64,000 nucleotides of DNA from Diphasiastrum complanatum (GCA_029204225.1 CM055101.1:47074406-47138405), one strand, 5' to 3'. Shown: positions 1-12,296, numbered from the stretch's first letter. Program-made: numbers and translations. The notes: generated from the sequence alone by a model not told the origin.

Positions 1-195
1 GTAGAGGATGATAATCCTTCTTGGTTGCATCATTGAATTTTCTAAAATCTTGGCATACACGGATTTTTTCTGTTTTCTTTTTCGGAACAATAACAATAGG
101 TGACGCCCATTTGCTAATCAAAACTGGATAAATAATCCCTGCTTCAAGATATTTATCCAATTCAGCTTTCACCAGTCTTGAGTTAAGTGCTCTAT
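1..195 (-). pseudogene. Ty3/gypsy reverse transcriptase fragment (fossil)
   Basis: Read on the minus strand, this stretch gives the start of a gypsy-type reverse transcriptase: a GIIYP motif, then SKWASPIVIVPKK, then RVCQDFRKFNDAT and a YHPL end. This is the finger region that binds the template in plant Ty3/gypsy pol. The reading runs off the left edge of the window, and the coding signal is lost to the right within about 30 bases. Only a fragment is visible, so the lineage within gypsy cannot be set. Confidence 0.85.
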
Positions 196-199
196 TCCT

Positions 200-3100
200 A
201 GCAAGGAAATAGCAATCATTCAATCTTGATAGACTTGTTTGCCTCCTAATTAATCAGAGATTTAGGTTGAAAATAGTACACAAGCATTCCTTGACTACAA
301 TCTATAGTAGAATTTTATCCACTAAAATAAGCAAATTCCTCAGAAGTAAAGAATTACTTGATGAAAATGCCTGTGAGATCCACACAATCTCAAGTATGTG
401 CAAGAGTAAACAAATTTAAATTCCCAAAGAATTAATTTAAATTTTTTACTCACACAATTGATCAAGAATTACTCATCTCTTAAGAATTATCATATTTCCA
501 TATAATCTTCTAATGATCTCTAAGTATTAATTTATGATCTATCAATCATAAACATTTAGAATCTTATGAATTACAGGATTCCAAAACCATACTTCATCAT
601 TGAAAGATACAAGAGTATATGTATAACACACCACTCAGGAAATATAAAAAACATTCTAAAATCTTTTCCACAAGGAAAATTATTGGATTCCAAGAATATT
701 CTTACAACTTGATTCTTAACCAGATTATGAGTTCCAAATTCTACAATCAATCAAGTATTTAAAGACCATTTTAGCACCCATCTTTAACAATCATAAACTT
801 CAGACAATCATCTAGAACAATATCTAGAGATTACAAAGTTCTACTAAATTTCAACTAAATTCAGTAGTTATCCATGATATTAGTTAGACTTTGTCATCCA
901 AGATGAGCTCACTGGTACAGTCAATAATTTAGAATATATTTCTCATTCAAGAAATATTCTATATCAAGAATCTTCTATATTCTATGCACACAACTTCTAT
1001 AGATGAATCTTGATGACTCACAAATCATGCGTCTTATAAGCAATATAGATCGAAATAAATAGTTCCTGGTGAATTCTCTTCACACAGCTTATTCAACCAA
1101 TTAACTTTTAAATAGGAGTAATCCAATTACTCAAGTCAATTGTAAATGATTCATAAATCTTAAATGTAGAGGTATCGAATTCATATATTCTAGAACAATA
1201 CAACATTTAGATCCTCATCCAAACCATCAATAAGTTAATGAATTATCCTTTTCGCAGAAAGAATCATGAACCTGCACTGTTCCACACATTACTTGTTCAT
1301 ATGTACTCTGACTAGTTTAAGTATATGATATAAACTCAGTACATAGGAAACACATAGCATATCCACAAGATCAGGATGTACATTACCAACATATCCAACT
1401 ATGTTCCTATAGATAAACATAGGTGCATAAGCATAGGCTATTATTTGGCAGATATATCCATAATCCGTATACGTTGCTCACATTAATCACTGAGAATCTT
1501 GCAACTCAGCTACGAAAGAACTCTATTTCTCATGAGTAAATAACATTTATGGAAAATTTTTGAAGTGAATAATTCCACATCCCAAGTTTTCCAACTATCT
1601 AACTCTTATTAACAAAGTTTTTTCTACCAATCAGCCTACCACAGATCTTAGCATTCAAACCAAGATTAGGCCAACTTATACATACATCTTTGGACAAAAC
1701 GTTAAGATTAAAGCTTTATTCTATTTGATCCAATTCATAATAAAATGGCACTTGGTAAACCAATCAATGAATCTTAATTTAATCTTTACCACCACTTCCC
1801 ATATTCATAAATATCTCACAACTCAATATCCCCAAAACTCCTCTAGTTCTAGATTATTCAAAACAATCACTTAGAGAGTTTCTCTATTTCAACTGGATAG
1901 TTTAACCTTTGCACACACACCAGATTCCTCAAAAGAAATCTATGCAACTTGTTGATCCCATGAAAGTCTTATTCCTGCCTTTTCTTCTCTCCCTTTTAAA
2001 ATAAATTCCATAATTTCAATTAAAAAGTCCTCTGGAGACAACGTATAAGATATCGGAGATTCGAAAAAGTCAGTAATGAGTATCCAATACTACTACAAAC
2101 CATACGTTTTCCTCAAAATTATAGAATACCTTATCCTAGATGATAGAAATATGACATCTCAAGAATAACTATCAAATACATATAATCGTTTGGGTCTAGG
2201 AAGTCTAAATTCCACTGAACTAATTGAAAACCACAATAGATTCTGAGCCAATTCAGAAACCTTATATGGAAGTATAATTTCATATAACTAAACTGTCCTT
2301 CAGAACCAAGTTCCACACTGGAAGGAGTTATATGATCCAATTGTCTTGTATCTAAGAAATTTCTAAAAAGTAGAGGTCTAAATTAAAAGAGAAATAGCTT
2401 TAAGAGTTACCAGATTTTGTAAATAATGAGATACCATTTTGGGATCGATCTATATCTCATAATTTCCCAAAATACCCTAAACAAAAGCCCAATGGATTTC
2501 TTTATTAGTATTACCATTACAGTAATCACTAATCATCGGTCTACAAATTATTTTCACACAAGAAATTCCCTTTGGAATCACTAATGTCCCATACCACCAG
2601 CTTTTCCTCCAAGAATTCTTTGCTTCTACATATGTTTTACCCAAAAAGTCAAAAAGACTAATTGGCTAGCCTATACCAAGATACAGGATCAGATTCACAA
2701 CCAATTCTATGAGATACTTCTAACATTGAAATCCGTCATGCCCCTTAAGTGCTACTCAAAGAATACCACTCCGCATTGTACCCCGGCATGGACAAGACGA
2801 AATGTATCTATCATTCAAGTATAGTTTAAATGCCGCAAGTGTATTCACTAACCCAAAAGGAACATGGATCTCAACAAAACCGAATACCATACTAGATATC
2901 CAATATCTATTCCAGAATTGGTAAAAAGAACTTAATTCTCTTACAGTTAGAATTTCTCTTGGTTGTCTCAGTCATTACAAAGAAACACTCTATAATGCCA
3001 CAAAAAAAAATCCAAATTACGAGATTCATGTATGGAACACCTTCAATCTGCTTTCACTTGCAAGATCCAAATCCAATTGCAAAACGAAATTCCAACTAAC

Positions 3101-3590
3101 ACTAGAAAAAAGGAATCCAAATTTTGAGAGACTGTTTTCTAAATTAATTGCCAATTGTTATTCTCACTTGCTATCACTTATACTTCAGGAATTGACAGTA
3201 AATTAACAACGCTGATCGGCTTGGTCAACCAATCAACTACCCCTCAGGCTTCATCTCTTTCCTCCCTACCAAATATGATTCAAGCTGAAATCACCAAATT
3301 TGGCTAGGAAAAAGACCAATCAGTACATTAACTACTAATAAACTAGACACTTGGTCTTTATTGATCCAAAAACCAAGAAATGCCCTCATTAGTTAATAGA
3401 GTCCAAAATCTTCAACTAAAAGTGAATGGAACTGTGACCTTAAAAATCTGACTAATTTCAACTCAGTAAGGTCATTCACTTTACAAGCAGTTTCTGTTTG
3501 ATCAATTACCAACGAATTTCAACAAATTCAAAACATTCATGGTTACTTCAAATTTTATGTAAACTGGGTTTTTCAAATTTCGTTCGATAT
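200..3590. other. AT-rich stretch without a recognisable gene
   Basis: More than 3 kb of AT-rich sequence with no long reading frame on either strand. Short open stretches such as 2131-2340 (minus) match no family I know. Its flanks are gypsy pol pieces, so it is probably decayed retroelement DNA. One short stretch inside it (2760-2885, listed separately) faintly resembles gypsy reverse transcriptase. Confidence 0.6.
2760..2885 (-). pseudogene. possible decayed gypsy reverse transcriptase patch
   Basis: The minus strand reads VPFGLVNT followed by an AAF..YLND pattern. This resembles the conserved MPFGLxNAPATFQxLMN block of gypsy reverse transcriptase. The match is short and surrounded by non-coding sequence, so it is a weak call. 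It would be a separate copy from the fragment at the left edge. Confidence 0.3.
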
Positions 3591-3594
3591 GGAA

Positions 3595-3722
3595 ATAAAC
3601 TGTGAAAATCAATCTAAAACATCGACTTGCAGTTTCACAGTTAGCATCACATTCCAAAAGGATTCCAAAACATCCGTCATGCATCAGACATGACATGCAG
3701 TGTTTTCTGAAAAAAAACAACT
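3595..3722 (+). repeat. dispersed repeat, copy 1
   Basis: About 125 bases that recur at 55964-56085 in the same orientation, at roughly 75% identity by eye. Shared blocks include gtgaaaatc, cagtttcac, atcacatt, aaacatcc and catgcatca. In both places the repeat sits beside retroelement parts (gypsy integrase here, a copia primer site and CCA-rich leader there). It is probably a retroelement leader or LTR piece rather than an independent element. Confidence 0.6.
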
Positions 3723-3743
3723 TAGCCCAAGCATCGTTTGAAA

Positions 3744-4245
3744 AGTGAGGATTTGATTATATTGGTCCAATTCACCCTGCAGCAAGAAGTACCCAAGCTC
3801 GATACATAATCGTGGCCACCGACTACCTCACCAAGTGGGTCGAAGCCAAGGCAGTGAGAGTAGCTAATGCTAGGACCACTGCCAAGTTTCTCTATGAAAA
3901 TATCATTGTGCACTTTGGATGCCCAGTGGAGATAGTCAGCGATCGCGGGAGACATTTAATCAATGAGACCTTCAAGGTCATGTTGGAGGAACGCCTTATT
4001 ATCCTCGCGGTAATGGGCAAGCAGAGTCATCCAATAAGCTCCTATGTAACGTACTCACGAAAACAATTGAAGCTAGCAGATCGGATTGGGAAACCAAGTT
4101 GTATGTTGCTCTGTGGGCATTCAGGACAACATATAAGAGAAGCACTGATCAGACGCCATTCCAATTGGTTTATGGTCAAGATGCTATAATGCCAGTAGAG
4201 TTTTTAGTCCCTTCATTAAGGATTGCCACAATGCAACATCTTGAT
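3744..4245 (+). pseudogene. Ty3/gypsy integrase fragment (fossil)
   Basis: The plus strand encodes a gypsy-type integrase core. FDYIGPI and ATDYLTKWVEA surround the first acidic residue of the DDE triad, and IVSDRG surrounds the second. A later stretch carries the NGQAES-like block with the glutamate, then a WAFRTTYK and TPFQLVYG tail typical of plant gypsy integrases. No reverse transcriptase or LTR of the same element is joined to it. It is broken (at least one break) and ends just left of the copia LTR at 4268. The more GC-rich codon use differs from the AT-rich surroundings. Confidence 0.85.
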
Positions 4246-4267
4246 TAGTTCATATCTCTACAATTAT

Positions 4268-4917
4268 TGTGAAAGATTTCAGATCCTTAAGATCCAATCT
4301 ACTTGAATGATCTTTGGTTAGAAAGAGAAATACACTACCAATTTCACCAATGTAGAAAAATCAGCATCTACACATAATTTGAGATGCAAACACTAATAGA
4401 ACTTGATCAAACTTGAATGAAATGATTATGTACTGTTGCTATCCGAACAAAAGCAGCAAGCTACTGTATTTCACACGTGTGGATCCAAAAATAGCAAATA
4501 TAGATCATTCTACACATAGAATTGCAAGCAATCACCAAGATAGTGCACCAATGGATAGTAGAACCCAAGAGAACCATGTATAAGCATGAAATGAGATAGA
4601 GAAGAGAGAAGATGACTCTCTCCATGAGCTACATCCTTTTATAGCAGGTCCAAACCCTATTTGACCACTTGGCTTTCCCACCAAAATGCTAACCCTACCA
4701 ATTTTGGGTCTAGATTCAATGTACCCAACTTATTCAAATTGAATATACTCAAACTCGCATTCTATCTTTCCCACACTTTCAAAAAGTGTTTATTCAAATG
4801 AAATTTAGACTAATGAACTTTGAAAAGTCAACCTCTAAGTCTAAAACAAGTTTTGGCCTCAATATGCCAAATATGAAAATATTGCAAAATGTGATGAAAC
4901 TAGTTGAATCTTTCACA
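4268..4917 (-). repeat. copia LTR (3' LTR of the 4268-8200 element)
   Basis: A 650-bp LTR whose ends form a perfect 11-base inverted repeat (TGTGAAAGATT at the left, its complement at the right). It directly follows the polypurine-rich end of the minus-strand RNase H frame (reads GAAGAGGGAG, then TGTGAA). The solo LTR at 45059-45709 is the same family, in the opposite orientation and almost the same length (651 bp). I found no matching LTR to the right of the element. Confidence 0.85.
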
Positions 4918-5473
4918 CTCCCTCTTCAACTAGTTTTAGCATAGACTTTGATAATACTCCAAGTGAAGTCCTATGCTTCATGAACAAGTCTTTTCCCAAT
5001 GCTTTGGTGAAGATATCAGCTACACATTCCCTTGAAGACACATGTTGAAGCTCCACCTCCTTTGCAATGACTCGCTCCCTCACAAAATGATATTGTATCT
5101 CAATATGCTTGCTCCTCGCATGAAAGATAGGATTGGATGCCATTCTTTGGGCTGATTGATTGTCACAAAAGATGATTGGGCTCTCTGAAAAATCCAGCAA
5201 GTGAAGATCCTTGATCATCCTTTTGATCCATACCATCTCCTTTGTGCAATGTGTAAGAGCTTTGTACTCGGCCTCACTAGATGACAATGAGATAGTGGCT
5301 TGTTTCTTTGACATCCATGATATAGCTCCATCACCTATGAAAATACAATAAGAACTAATGGATTTCCTATCTATTACATCTCCAGCATAGTCCGAATCTG
5401 AAAATCCAAAAAGATTAGGTGATGATCCCTCATACAATATGCCAAAATCTCGAGTTCCAATGATGTACCTCAA
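4913..5473 (-). pseudogene. copia RNase H domain
   Basis: This 186-residue frame is a copia RNase H. It shows DSDYAGD, the block SKKQATISLSSSEAEYKAL with the catalytic Glu, FCDNQSA, and HARSKHIEIQYHFVRE, followed by the VADIFTKALG tail that ends copia pol. It ends right beside the 3' LTR. The frame is open throughout this domain, although the reverse transcriptase that should precede it is absent. Confidence 0.9.
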
Positions 5474-5634
5474 AACTCGCTTTCCTAGCTTCCAATGCTC
5501 CTAGCATAGTTTTTGCCAATAGAACTTTGATCCATCATAATAATGATCTTCTTCCTAAGAATAGATCTCCTTTCAATGATCATGTAATGCTCAAAATAGA
5601 AACAACCATAATTGATATAGAGAATAGTGTCCAC

Positions 5635-6620
5635 TTAAGATGCTTCACTATTTCTTACATCAACAATACATGTAAAAATGTGACTAGAACATGAAGAATC
5701 AAATAGAATGTAAATGAAATGATTCCACCATGCTTCCAACTCTGAACTCTCTGGAAAAATACAGCAAACAAACAATAAATGTGAGTGATCAACTTTTGCT
5801 TGCATGTCTCCTCCTCCTTTGTCCTTTGTTGCCTTGTATTCACCATGATACTCCATGAATGAGCCTCCATCTTCATCTTGCCACAAGAAACCATCAAACC
5901 TTGGAAATCCATGAGTAGGTGAGTACATAAATGATGCAAATCTAGCACCACATGACTCCATAAACCAAGTAGTTTGCACTAGTCCATCTTCAAGATCTAC
6001 TTGACACAAGAAAATGACCATGAATTCACCAAAAATTGACAATCTCCAAGTATTGGCACCAAGTAGCTCAACACTTGAGAACTTAGCCATGGATGAGTGA
6101 CATAATGAACCTCCAATAGCTTCATTTCCATCAACAAAATCAGCCAAGAATGCTAGTACAAATCCAACATCAAAACAAGGGTCACCAATGTAGCTAGTTT
6201 TACCATATCTTGACAATTTGCACACATCCACATGAAATTGCTCAAACATGAGATAGAAAAAATAAAGTAAACTTGAACAACACTTCCTTTCTGCTCCTTT
6301 GACCTTAATTGAGTCTTCAATATGCTGCAAAAACATATCCATAACACCTTTGCCAATTACCTCTCCTTTGATGCTCTTGACTAGCTCCAAATTGCCAACT
6401 TCCCTTTTGACTAGTTGAAGCGCTTTGAGATCAACCTCTTGATCTTCAGCTTGACCATCAAAGTCATTGAACAAAATTTGTTTTCCAAATCCATTACTTA
6501 ATTTTACAGCAAGATAACATCCATCCACTTGCATAGCTCCATGTACACAAGAAGATTCTCCAAAAGATGTTCCACTCTTCATAAGAGATTGATACTCAAG
6601 ATCCATTGCTTGGATCCACT
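5635..6620 (-). other. non-retroviral reading frame inside a copia element
   Basis: A long open minus-strand frame (342 codons, 5635-6663) begins with about 35 residues of copia pol (EEEWIQAMDLEYQSLM) and then continues into about 300 residues that match no retroelement domain I know. I see no motif that names a function. The part at about 6215-6470 recurs in a second carrier, split over 37769-37820 and 44042-44215, with mostly conservative changes when read in this frame (for example DSIKVKG followed by RKCCSSLL in both). Two copies in the same position relative to gag and LTR suggest a captured host or foreign sequence spread by the copia family. Function unknown. Confidence 0.5.
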
Positions 6621-7170
6621 CCTCTTCTTTCCTTGCTTGATCTACACTTGTAGGATCATCCAAAGAGGTTAGGAAAGCAACATAATTTTAAGAAACTACT
6701 TGCTTACCCTTTTGATCATATGTGAGCCTTGAAGGTACTTGTCTTTCTCTTGATGTTCTCCTTGGCTTTTGACTTGATGAAGGTCCATCATCACCACCAT
6801 CCAAAGTAGGATCCTTCTCATCAACATCAAGAATGTTAGAACCATCTACTTTACCATCAATCATGCTTGAAGACACCTTTGGAATGTTTCCCTCATCAAA
6901 AATGACATCTCTACCAACAATCACTTTGTTAGTAGAAGGAATGTAAAACTTGTAGGCTTTACTCACCTCACTATATCCAACAAAAATACCTCTTCTTGAA
7001 GATGGATCCTCCTTGGTCCTATCATCAAGAGTAATGTTGACATAGCATGTGCATCCAAAGGTTCTTAGAAAGTTGACACTCGGCCTCCTCTTGAATAGCA
7101 TCTCAAAAGGTGTCCTTCCATCCAAAATAGCACTCGGCCACCTATTGCACAAGAAATTGGCACACAACAA
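6600..7170 (-). pseudogene. copia integrase C-terminal part
   Basis: The frame reads LCNRWPSAILDGRTPFEMLF, FGCTCYV, GIFVGYSEVSKAYK and DVIFDE. This is the C-terminal half of a copia integrase with its usual linker, ending in an RRTSRERQVPSRLTYD stretch that leads to reverse transcriptase. The integrase core with the DDE triad is not present in this copy. Confidence 0.85.
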
Positions 7171-7194
7171 GAAAAGATTTGCCTTCTTAGAGTC

Positions 7195-7508
7195 AATACT
7201 CTAGAAGTAGACTTGGATTCATAAAGCTTCTTCAATGAATTCCAAGCTTCCAAAGATGATGTGCACTTACCAACTTCCTTGAGAAGTTCATTGGTAACAT
7301 TCATCTTTATCATGTGTAGAGCCTTCTTGGCCCTCTTGTCATACCTCAATTGATCTTGTTGTGTTGCTGGTCTCTCCTCCAAACCTACAACAATATCCAA
7401 AACATCATTCATCTCAAGAAGTGACTCCATCCTCACTTTCCATAATGAATAGTTACTTGAGGTAAGCCTATCATTGGCTTCCAACATGACTCCAATTGAG
7501 GTTGCCAT
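7195..7508 (-). pseudogene. copia gag N-terminal part
   Basis: Starts MATSIGVMLEANDRLTSSNY and continues with SLWKVRMESLLE and a KKLYESKSTSRVLTLRRQIF stretch, the conserved N-terminal half of copia gag (UBN2-type). The same start motif (MAT..FMLE or similar) is seen at about 18500 and 44725, which ties these elements into one group. The zinc knuckle half is absent. Confidence 0.85.
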
Positions 7509-7569
7509 GTAGCAATGACCTGATCTTCTCTTTCAACCTGCTTCAATGCACAAAGCACTCCTTTGAACA

Positions 7570-8215
7570 ACAACAAATGGATTCCACCAATAAGCCCCCC
7601 AATTTGTAGATCAGAGACCTCGATCTCAAGAACAGTGACAAAATAAGGGCAAAATTCACCAAAACTGATGGATCAGCCACCCAATATCTATCAGAACTTT
7701 TAGAAAATTACCTACAGTCAGATCTAACATGGATGTAACAGATTACCAGTTTGCAAAAATTAAGGATCAGAGAATCTCAAAGATCTCATCAAAAAACACT
7801 CAAAAAGAGCATTTTTTCATGATTTTTGGAGATCTCCTGGGAATTAGCTCTTGAAACTTGGACAGTCACTAGATCTGACTTAGATGCATCTATGAAAATC
7901 TTTACGAGAGTTACTGATGGAAAAAACATCATTTTTTAGTGTTTGCGAGGGTTCCAAAGAGCAGAATCTTCAGAACCTTTGCAGAGCATCCATATCATCA
8001 AATCAACCTTCGCAAGGGGCATAAATGGAATCAGAGCAATGAAATTGTCTACATGGTTTGATCTTAAAAATCCAACCACTAGAGCAATTTGTGCGAGCAT
8101 TTACTTCTTGTGAGGATTGAACCCTCGCAGACTGTTTGAACCCTCGCAGAACCTTTGCAAGGCAGCCAAATCACCTTCTGAACTCTCGCAGACTTCTCTG
8201 AGGTCTTAAAATTAT
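7570..8215. other. copia leader, with a short degenerate GAACCCTCGCAGA repeat
   Basis: No gene. The stretch lies upstream of the gag start at 7508 and probably is the element's untranslated leader. Between about 8110 and 8195 the motif gaaccctcgcaga or a close variant occurs three times at irregular spacing of about 20-45 bases. The 5' LTR and a clear primer site are not visible. Confidence 0.5.
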
Positions 8216-8295
8216 GTGAAAAGGACCCTTGCCAAAATTTGGATGGAACTGAACAAGGGAAAGTGGATTTCACCTAATATGCACTCTAAATTCCG

Positions 8296-8303
8296 CTATA
8301 TAA
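8296..8303 (+). promoter_or_regulatory. TATA box candidate
   Basis: TATATAAG lies about 270 bases upstream of the ATG at 8572 that opens the unclassified coding stretch. Its sequence fits a plant TATA box well, but position and function are inferred only. Confidence 0.4.
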
Positions 8304-8571
8304 GGCCTGAATTCGAATCATTTGTCACCTTTCCTAGCGAAGCTATGTTCAAATTTCGACCAAAATTTCTAAGTTCTCTAAATGTGACCAAACTTCATAC
8401 AAGCCATCATCTGCATACTCTGAACCTAGATCTATGCTCTGAACCATCGTCACTACCAGCCAGTTCCTGTTTCTACTGTTTTTCTCGTTTCCATCACTTT
8501 TACCAATTCCACCGATTTCCTTACTTTTTATCACTTTTTCTTTGTAACCAACTTTAACTATCACTACTAAC

Positions 8572-11539
8572 ATGGCCTACTCATCTTCTGATGACTCTGG
8601 CACCAAGCAGGTGATCCAGCGAGAAATACCATCAGCAACCCAGATTTGGCCCTTGCCTTCTAATGCCTTGATTAAACCAAGATTCAGATTGCTGGCCCAC
8701 TTCTTGAAGCAATGGGATTCTACCCAATGCTTTTCAGCTCTGACATCAACATGGGCCTTGCCCTTCATGCTTATGCCACCTGGGATGCGCTGAAGTCGCG
8801 TTTTCACTTCTTGTACCTGGGTACCATGTACAAGGTACAGATTAACGTGGACTCGATGGTCACCATCGGCATTATGTCCTGCGACCGCTAGCCCATCTCT
8901 CATCGTCAGACGAAAGCCCTGATAAAATTTGTAACCCAGACTTCACCTGAAATTTTGATCCAAGCTAACAACAGGTACATGATAGAGGCTACTACAAACC
9001 CAGTCATTCAGGTGGCCATGCATCTGCTGAACAACTTTTTGGTTGTTTCAACATTTTACAAGGACAGAATCCAGTCCAAGCTGCTTAGTTAGATTGTGGA
9101 GTCCTTCTTGGGATTTCCTGGCCCCACGGTTGTGCCATACGACTAGCATGCCTTCCTCATCCATAAACTAACAATCTCCATCAAACCAAACACTCGAGAA
9201 CGTATCGCAGCGGGCCCCTTGCTGTGTAACTTTGCTTGTGCACTTTTTGAGGTGAAGGTGCATGGGTTCCACCGTTCTAGCATCTTATCATCCACTGTGC
9301 CACACACTAACCTTTATCTTCCATCCACCACATCCACGTCTGCCCAACCTAGAGTCACTGACATGACGGCCAACAAAAGAATGTGTGGCGCTGCCCCCTC
9401 CTCCTCATCTCCACCTAATACTAGACGCCGCACCACCATCACCACACCAGTAACAGTTCTGGCTTCTACGACTGTCACTTCCTCTTCTGTAGAGCCCTCT
9501 ACCACTGTTTTTGTTGTTGTTCCTCTTTCTTCTATTCCATCCACAGCTCCTGCTTCTGTTTCCATTCCCATCTCCTCTGTAGATACTACTTCTACCTCTG
9601 TTCCATCTTCTACCACCCCTTCCATTACTAACACATCATCCATTCCCCCTGTTTCCACGGTTGTCCCTCTCTAGTTCAATTCTGTTGATTCACAATTGTC
9701 TTCGGACACCCTGGCGTGGATGCAGGTCATAAACTTTTCACTACCACACCCGGCCACTTTAGTCCCATCTTCTTCTTCCGTCCTCCACACCACCCTACAG
9801 TTCTCCTCTGTTCCCTCCATTCTCTCTTTTGGACAACTTGTCCCCATCCATGTCTCCACTTCTGTTCCTCTCACACCACCCACTTCTCCATCAAAGGCTG
9901 CCGAGGGCGACTGACCATTACCTGATGACGCATTTGTACAAACTGTTTTTATTCCATTTCCAGATCCTGCAGATCCCACTACACCTGATGAAAAGAGATC
10001 ACCAGAGCAATTCATAGAGGACGACGACGACGACATTGTACAGGTCGTCGGGGCCACTACCTCACAAGCCCCTGCAAGTGCAAGTATATCGACTGCTCCA
10101 ACAGACCTAACGATGGCCTACCAAGCCTTGGGGACATTCATCCAGGACAAGGTAGCAGCCAAAGCCTCATTGGATAGCCGGGTACTACATCTGGCAACCA
10201 ACAACACCCAGCTGCGAGCAGAAATCACAAAGCTACAGTAAGAGCTGATAATTGCTCAACAACATGAGCAAGACGGGCACCAAGAGATCATGAAGCTGCA
10301 GCAAAATGAGGGAGGCCTCAATCAGTATAATCAGAGCCTCTCCAAAGTGCTGATGGATGCTTCCAAAAAGGTGTTGGAGCTTCAGTCTGAAGCATCCCAA
10401 TGGCTTGCCCCCTCTGGCGCAACTCTGGATTTATGAAGCAGAAAACTCGTTTGGTTAGCACCTGACTCAAGGCCACTCTCTCAAGCATCAGGTGCAGGTC
10501 TACAGTCAAACTCAGAATAGCTACCAAACGGAGTTCAACAAGTATCGAGCCAGTGCAACTCAGGAGCTCGCCCAGGCCAAACAAGCCCTCAGGGCTTGTC
10601 AGCAATTTATGGAGCAGAAGGCTCACCCAAATCCAGTGGTAATTCCAATGCCACCTCTCTTTGATGCTGCACAAGCAAGCACAAGCCAAGATCAAGTCCA
10701 GCAGGCAGCAGGAGACACAAGTCAGGATTAGGGGTCAGGCGGGCAAGAACAAGGGCCTCCCGATACTGGAGCAGACACGCAGGACCAAGGCCAAGACACG
10801 GGCCCTAGCCAGAGCCAAGGAGAAGGACAAGTCTCATATTCATGAGGATCGCGCTCTATATCTGCCAACTGGGCCTTCAGACACCCCAAGTTTGTGGAGA
10901 AAAAGTTCAACGAATTCCTATCAAAATATCTCCACGAGTTTTCAAGAGGCAGTTGGCAGATCTCATTTACAGCCCAGACCATCAAAGGAAATGAGTTGCA
11001 AGCACTCCTTGCCCTCCAACCACAACCAGAGTGGTGCCAGCAGTTGTTTGAATGCAACCCTGCTACTATCAGGACGTACATGACTAGTCCGCAACAACTC
11101 AAGGTGATCCGCGCATTTCTTGCCATGCACACGACGATCCAAATGGGCGGAATGTGGCATCCCTCTGGACAAAATCATCCTCAATAATTGTAATTGGCCG
11201 AGAATTTCATCAGAATATGGGTGGAATATGTATGTAGACGCCTGAAGGACTCTCACCCAATTTTCTAGCAAATATCTCAACTGCCCTGACCCAACAATCC
11301 GCGCAGTAGCAACTTATGCCCGAGACTTGGAATATCTGATGTGTATAGAGACCAAGTGGGATAATTTCCTCCCGTCAATATATTTTGATCCTAATAAGGC
11401 ATTGGTCTCAAATCGCGTGGAAGATGAACTGCCAATCGCTCGTGTGTATTACCGAACCGCCCTTCTAGGCGAGCCATTTTCAAGCTTGGATCAATCAACG
11501 ATGGATCACTGGCGTCTACAAGTCCCTACACACAAATAA
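8572..11539 (+). pseudogene. unclassified decayed coding stretch (Ser/Thr/Pro-rich plus coiled coil)
   Basis: Over about 3 kb the plus strand keeps reading as protein but is interrupted several times, so it is not an intact gene. The order is: an N-terminal part (from MAYSSSDDSG, then a WDALKSRFHFLYLG region and a VIQVAMHLLNNFL region to about 9210); a Ser/Thr/Pro-rich part (9219-9910); a Gln/Ala/Glu-rich part with coiled-coil character (10110-10730, for example AKAS...LATNNTQLRAEI and EFNKYRASATQELAQAKQAL); and a C-terminal part (10894-11539, with MEKKFNEFLSKYLHEF and PIARVYYRTALLGEPF). The base composition is clearly more GC-rich and C-rich than the surroundings. I recognise no domain; it could be an old gag-like or transposon-associated protein, or a dead host gene. 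Confidence 0.45.
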
Positions 11540-11676
11540 AGACTTGAAAAATATTGGCAGAATCACATTTATGGAAGATGTAACGATGTACTTGATCAAC
11601 CAGCGGCGAGCCAAGTGCTCTCTTTACTGAACCGGTAGAGTGCCGAGGGACCGGCACTACTTCAGGCCATGGGTCC

Positions 11677-12246
11677 TGTTGGGGATATTCCCAACACAAC
11701 GTGAGAAAGGGATAAATTTAATAATAAATGTGTTGCGAGGGCATGGCTTCTTGCGCGTATAAGCCCATGGCCCAATGAGCACGCAAGCTAAATGTAAATA
11801 GAAATAATAGACCTGGGCCCTTTGTAATTAAAATAAAACTTGAGGCCCAAAGTCAAGTTAGAACTTAGAATTTACTTTTTTAGAGTTGGGTCCAATTTTG
11901 GATTCACATGACTCTTGTGATTTCTAATGTACTTTTTGTGGACCCTTGGATCAAGTTAGTTCCAAGATAAATGGATAGGATCAATGTGAATATTAGCCAA
12001 TAGGATTTTGGGGCAAGGGCCTTCCCCTTTTATAAAAAGGCACCATTTGTAGTCTATTTCCATGCTTAATGAGGAGGAGAAAACTCTACCATTTTTGGAA
12101 GAGAAGCATCCTCATTTGCTATTCAATGCTTGCTATTGCTCTTGTTGTTTTTCATTTGCTTTCAAGTTCATACTTTTTGGTTTCAATTGTTTATGTTTCT
12201 CCCTTAGCAAGTACAATGAGCATTTGAGCTATTCTCCACCCCTCCG

Positions 12247-12296
<50 letters not shown>

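Larger units (their letters stand above)
4268..8200 (-). mobile_element. broken Ty1/copia element carrying a non-retroviral segment
   Basis: Minus-strand order from the 5' end is: leader (about 8200-7510), gag start (7508-7195), integrase end leading into the reverse transcriptase start (7170-6600), a non-retroviral segment (about 6575-5480), RNase H (5473-4918), then the 3' LTR. Most of gag, the protease, the integrase core and the reverse transcriptase core are not present, so it could only have moved with help from another element. The 5' LTR is not recognisable and the right boundary is approximate. The element lies next to a gypsy integrase remnant on its left. It belongs to the same broad copia group as the elements at 15039 and 37821, judged by the gag start and LTR style. 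Confidence 0.8.

Noticed and set aside
9314-9658. Minus-strand frame of 114 codons rich in Glu, Val and Gly
   Set aside because: It is the complement of the Ser/Thr/Pro-rich plus-strand stretch; the codon pattern favours the plus strand.
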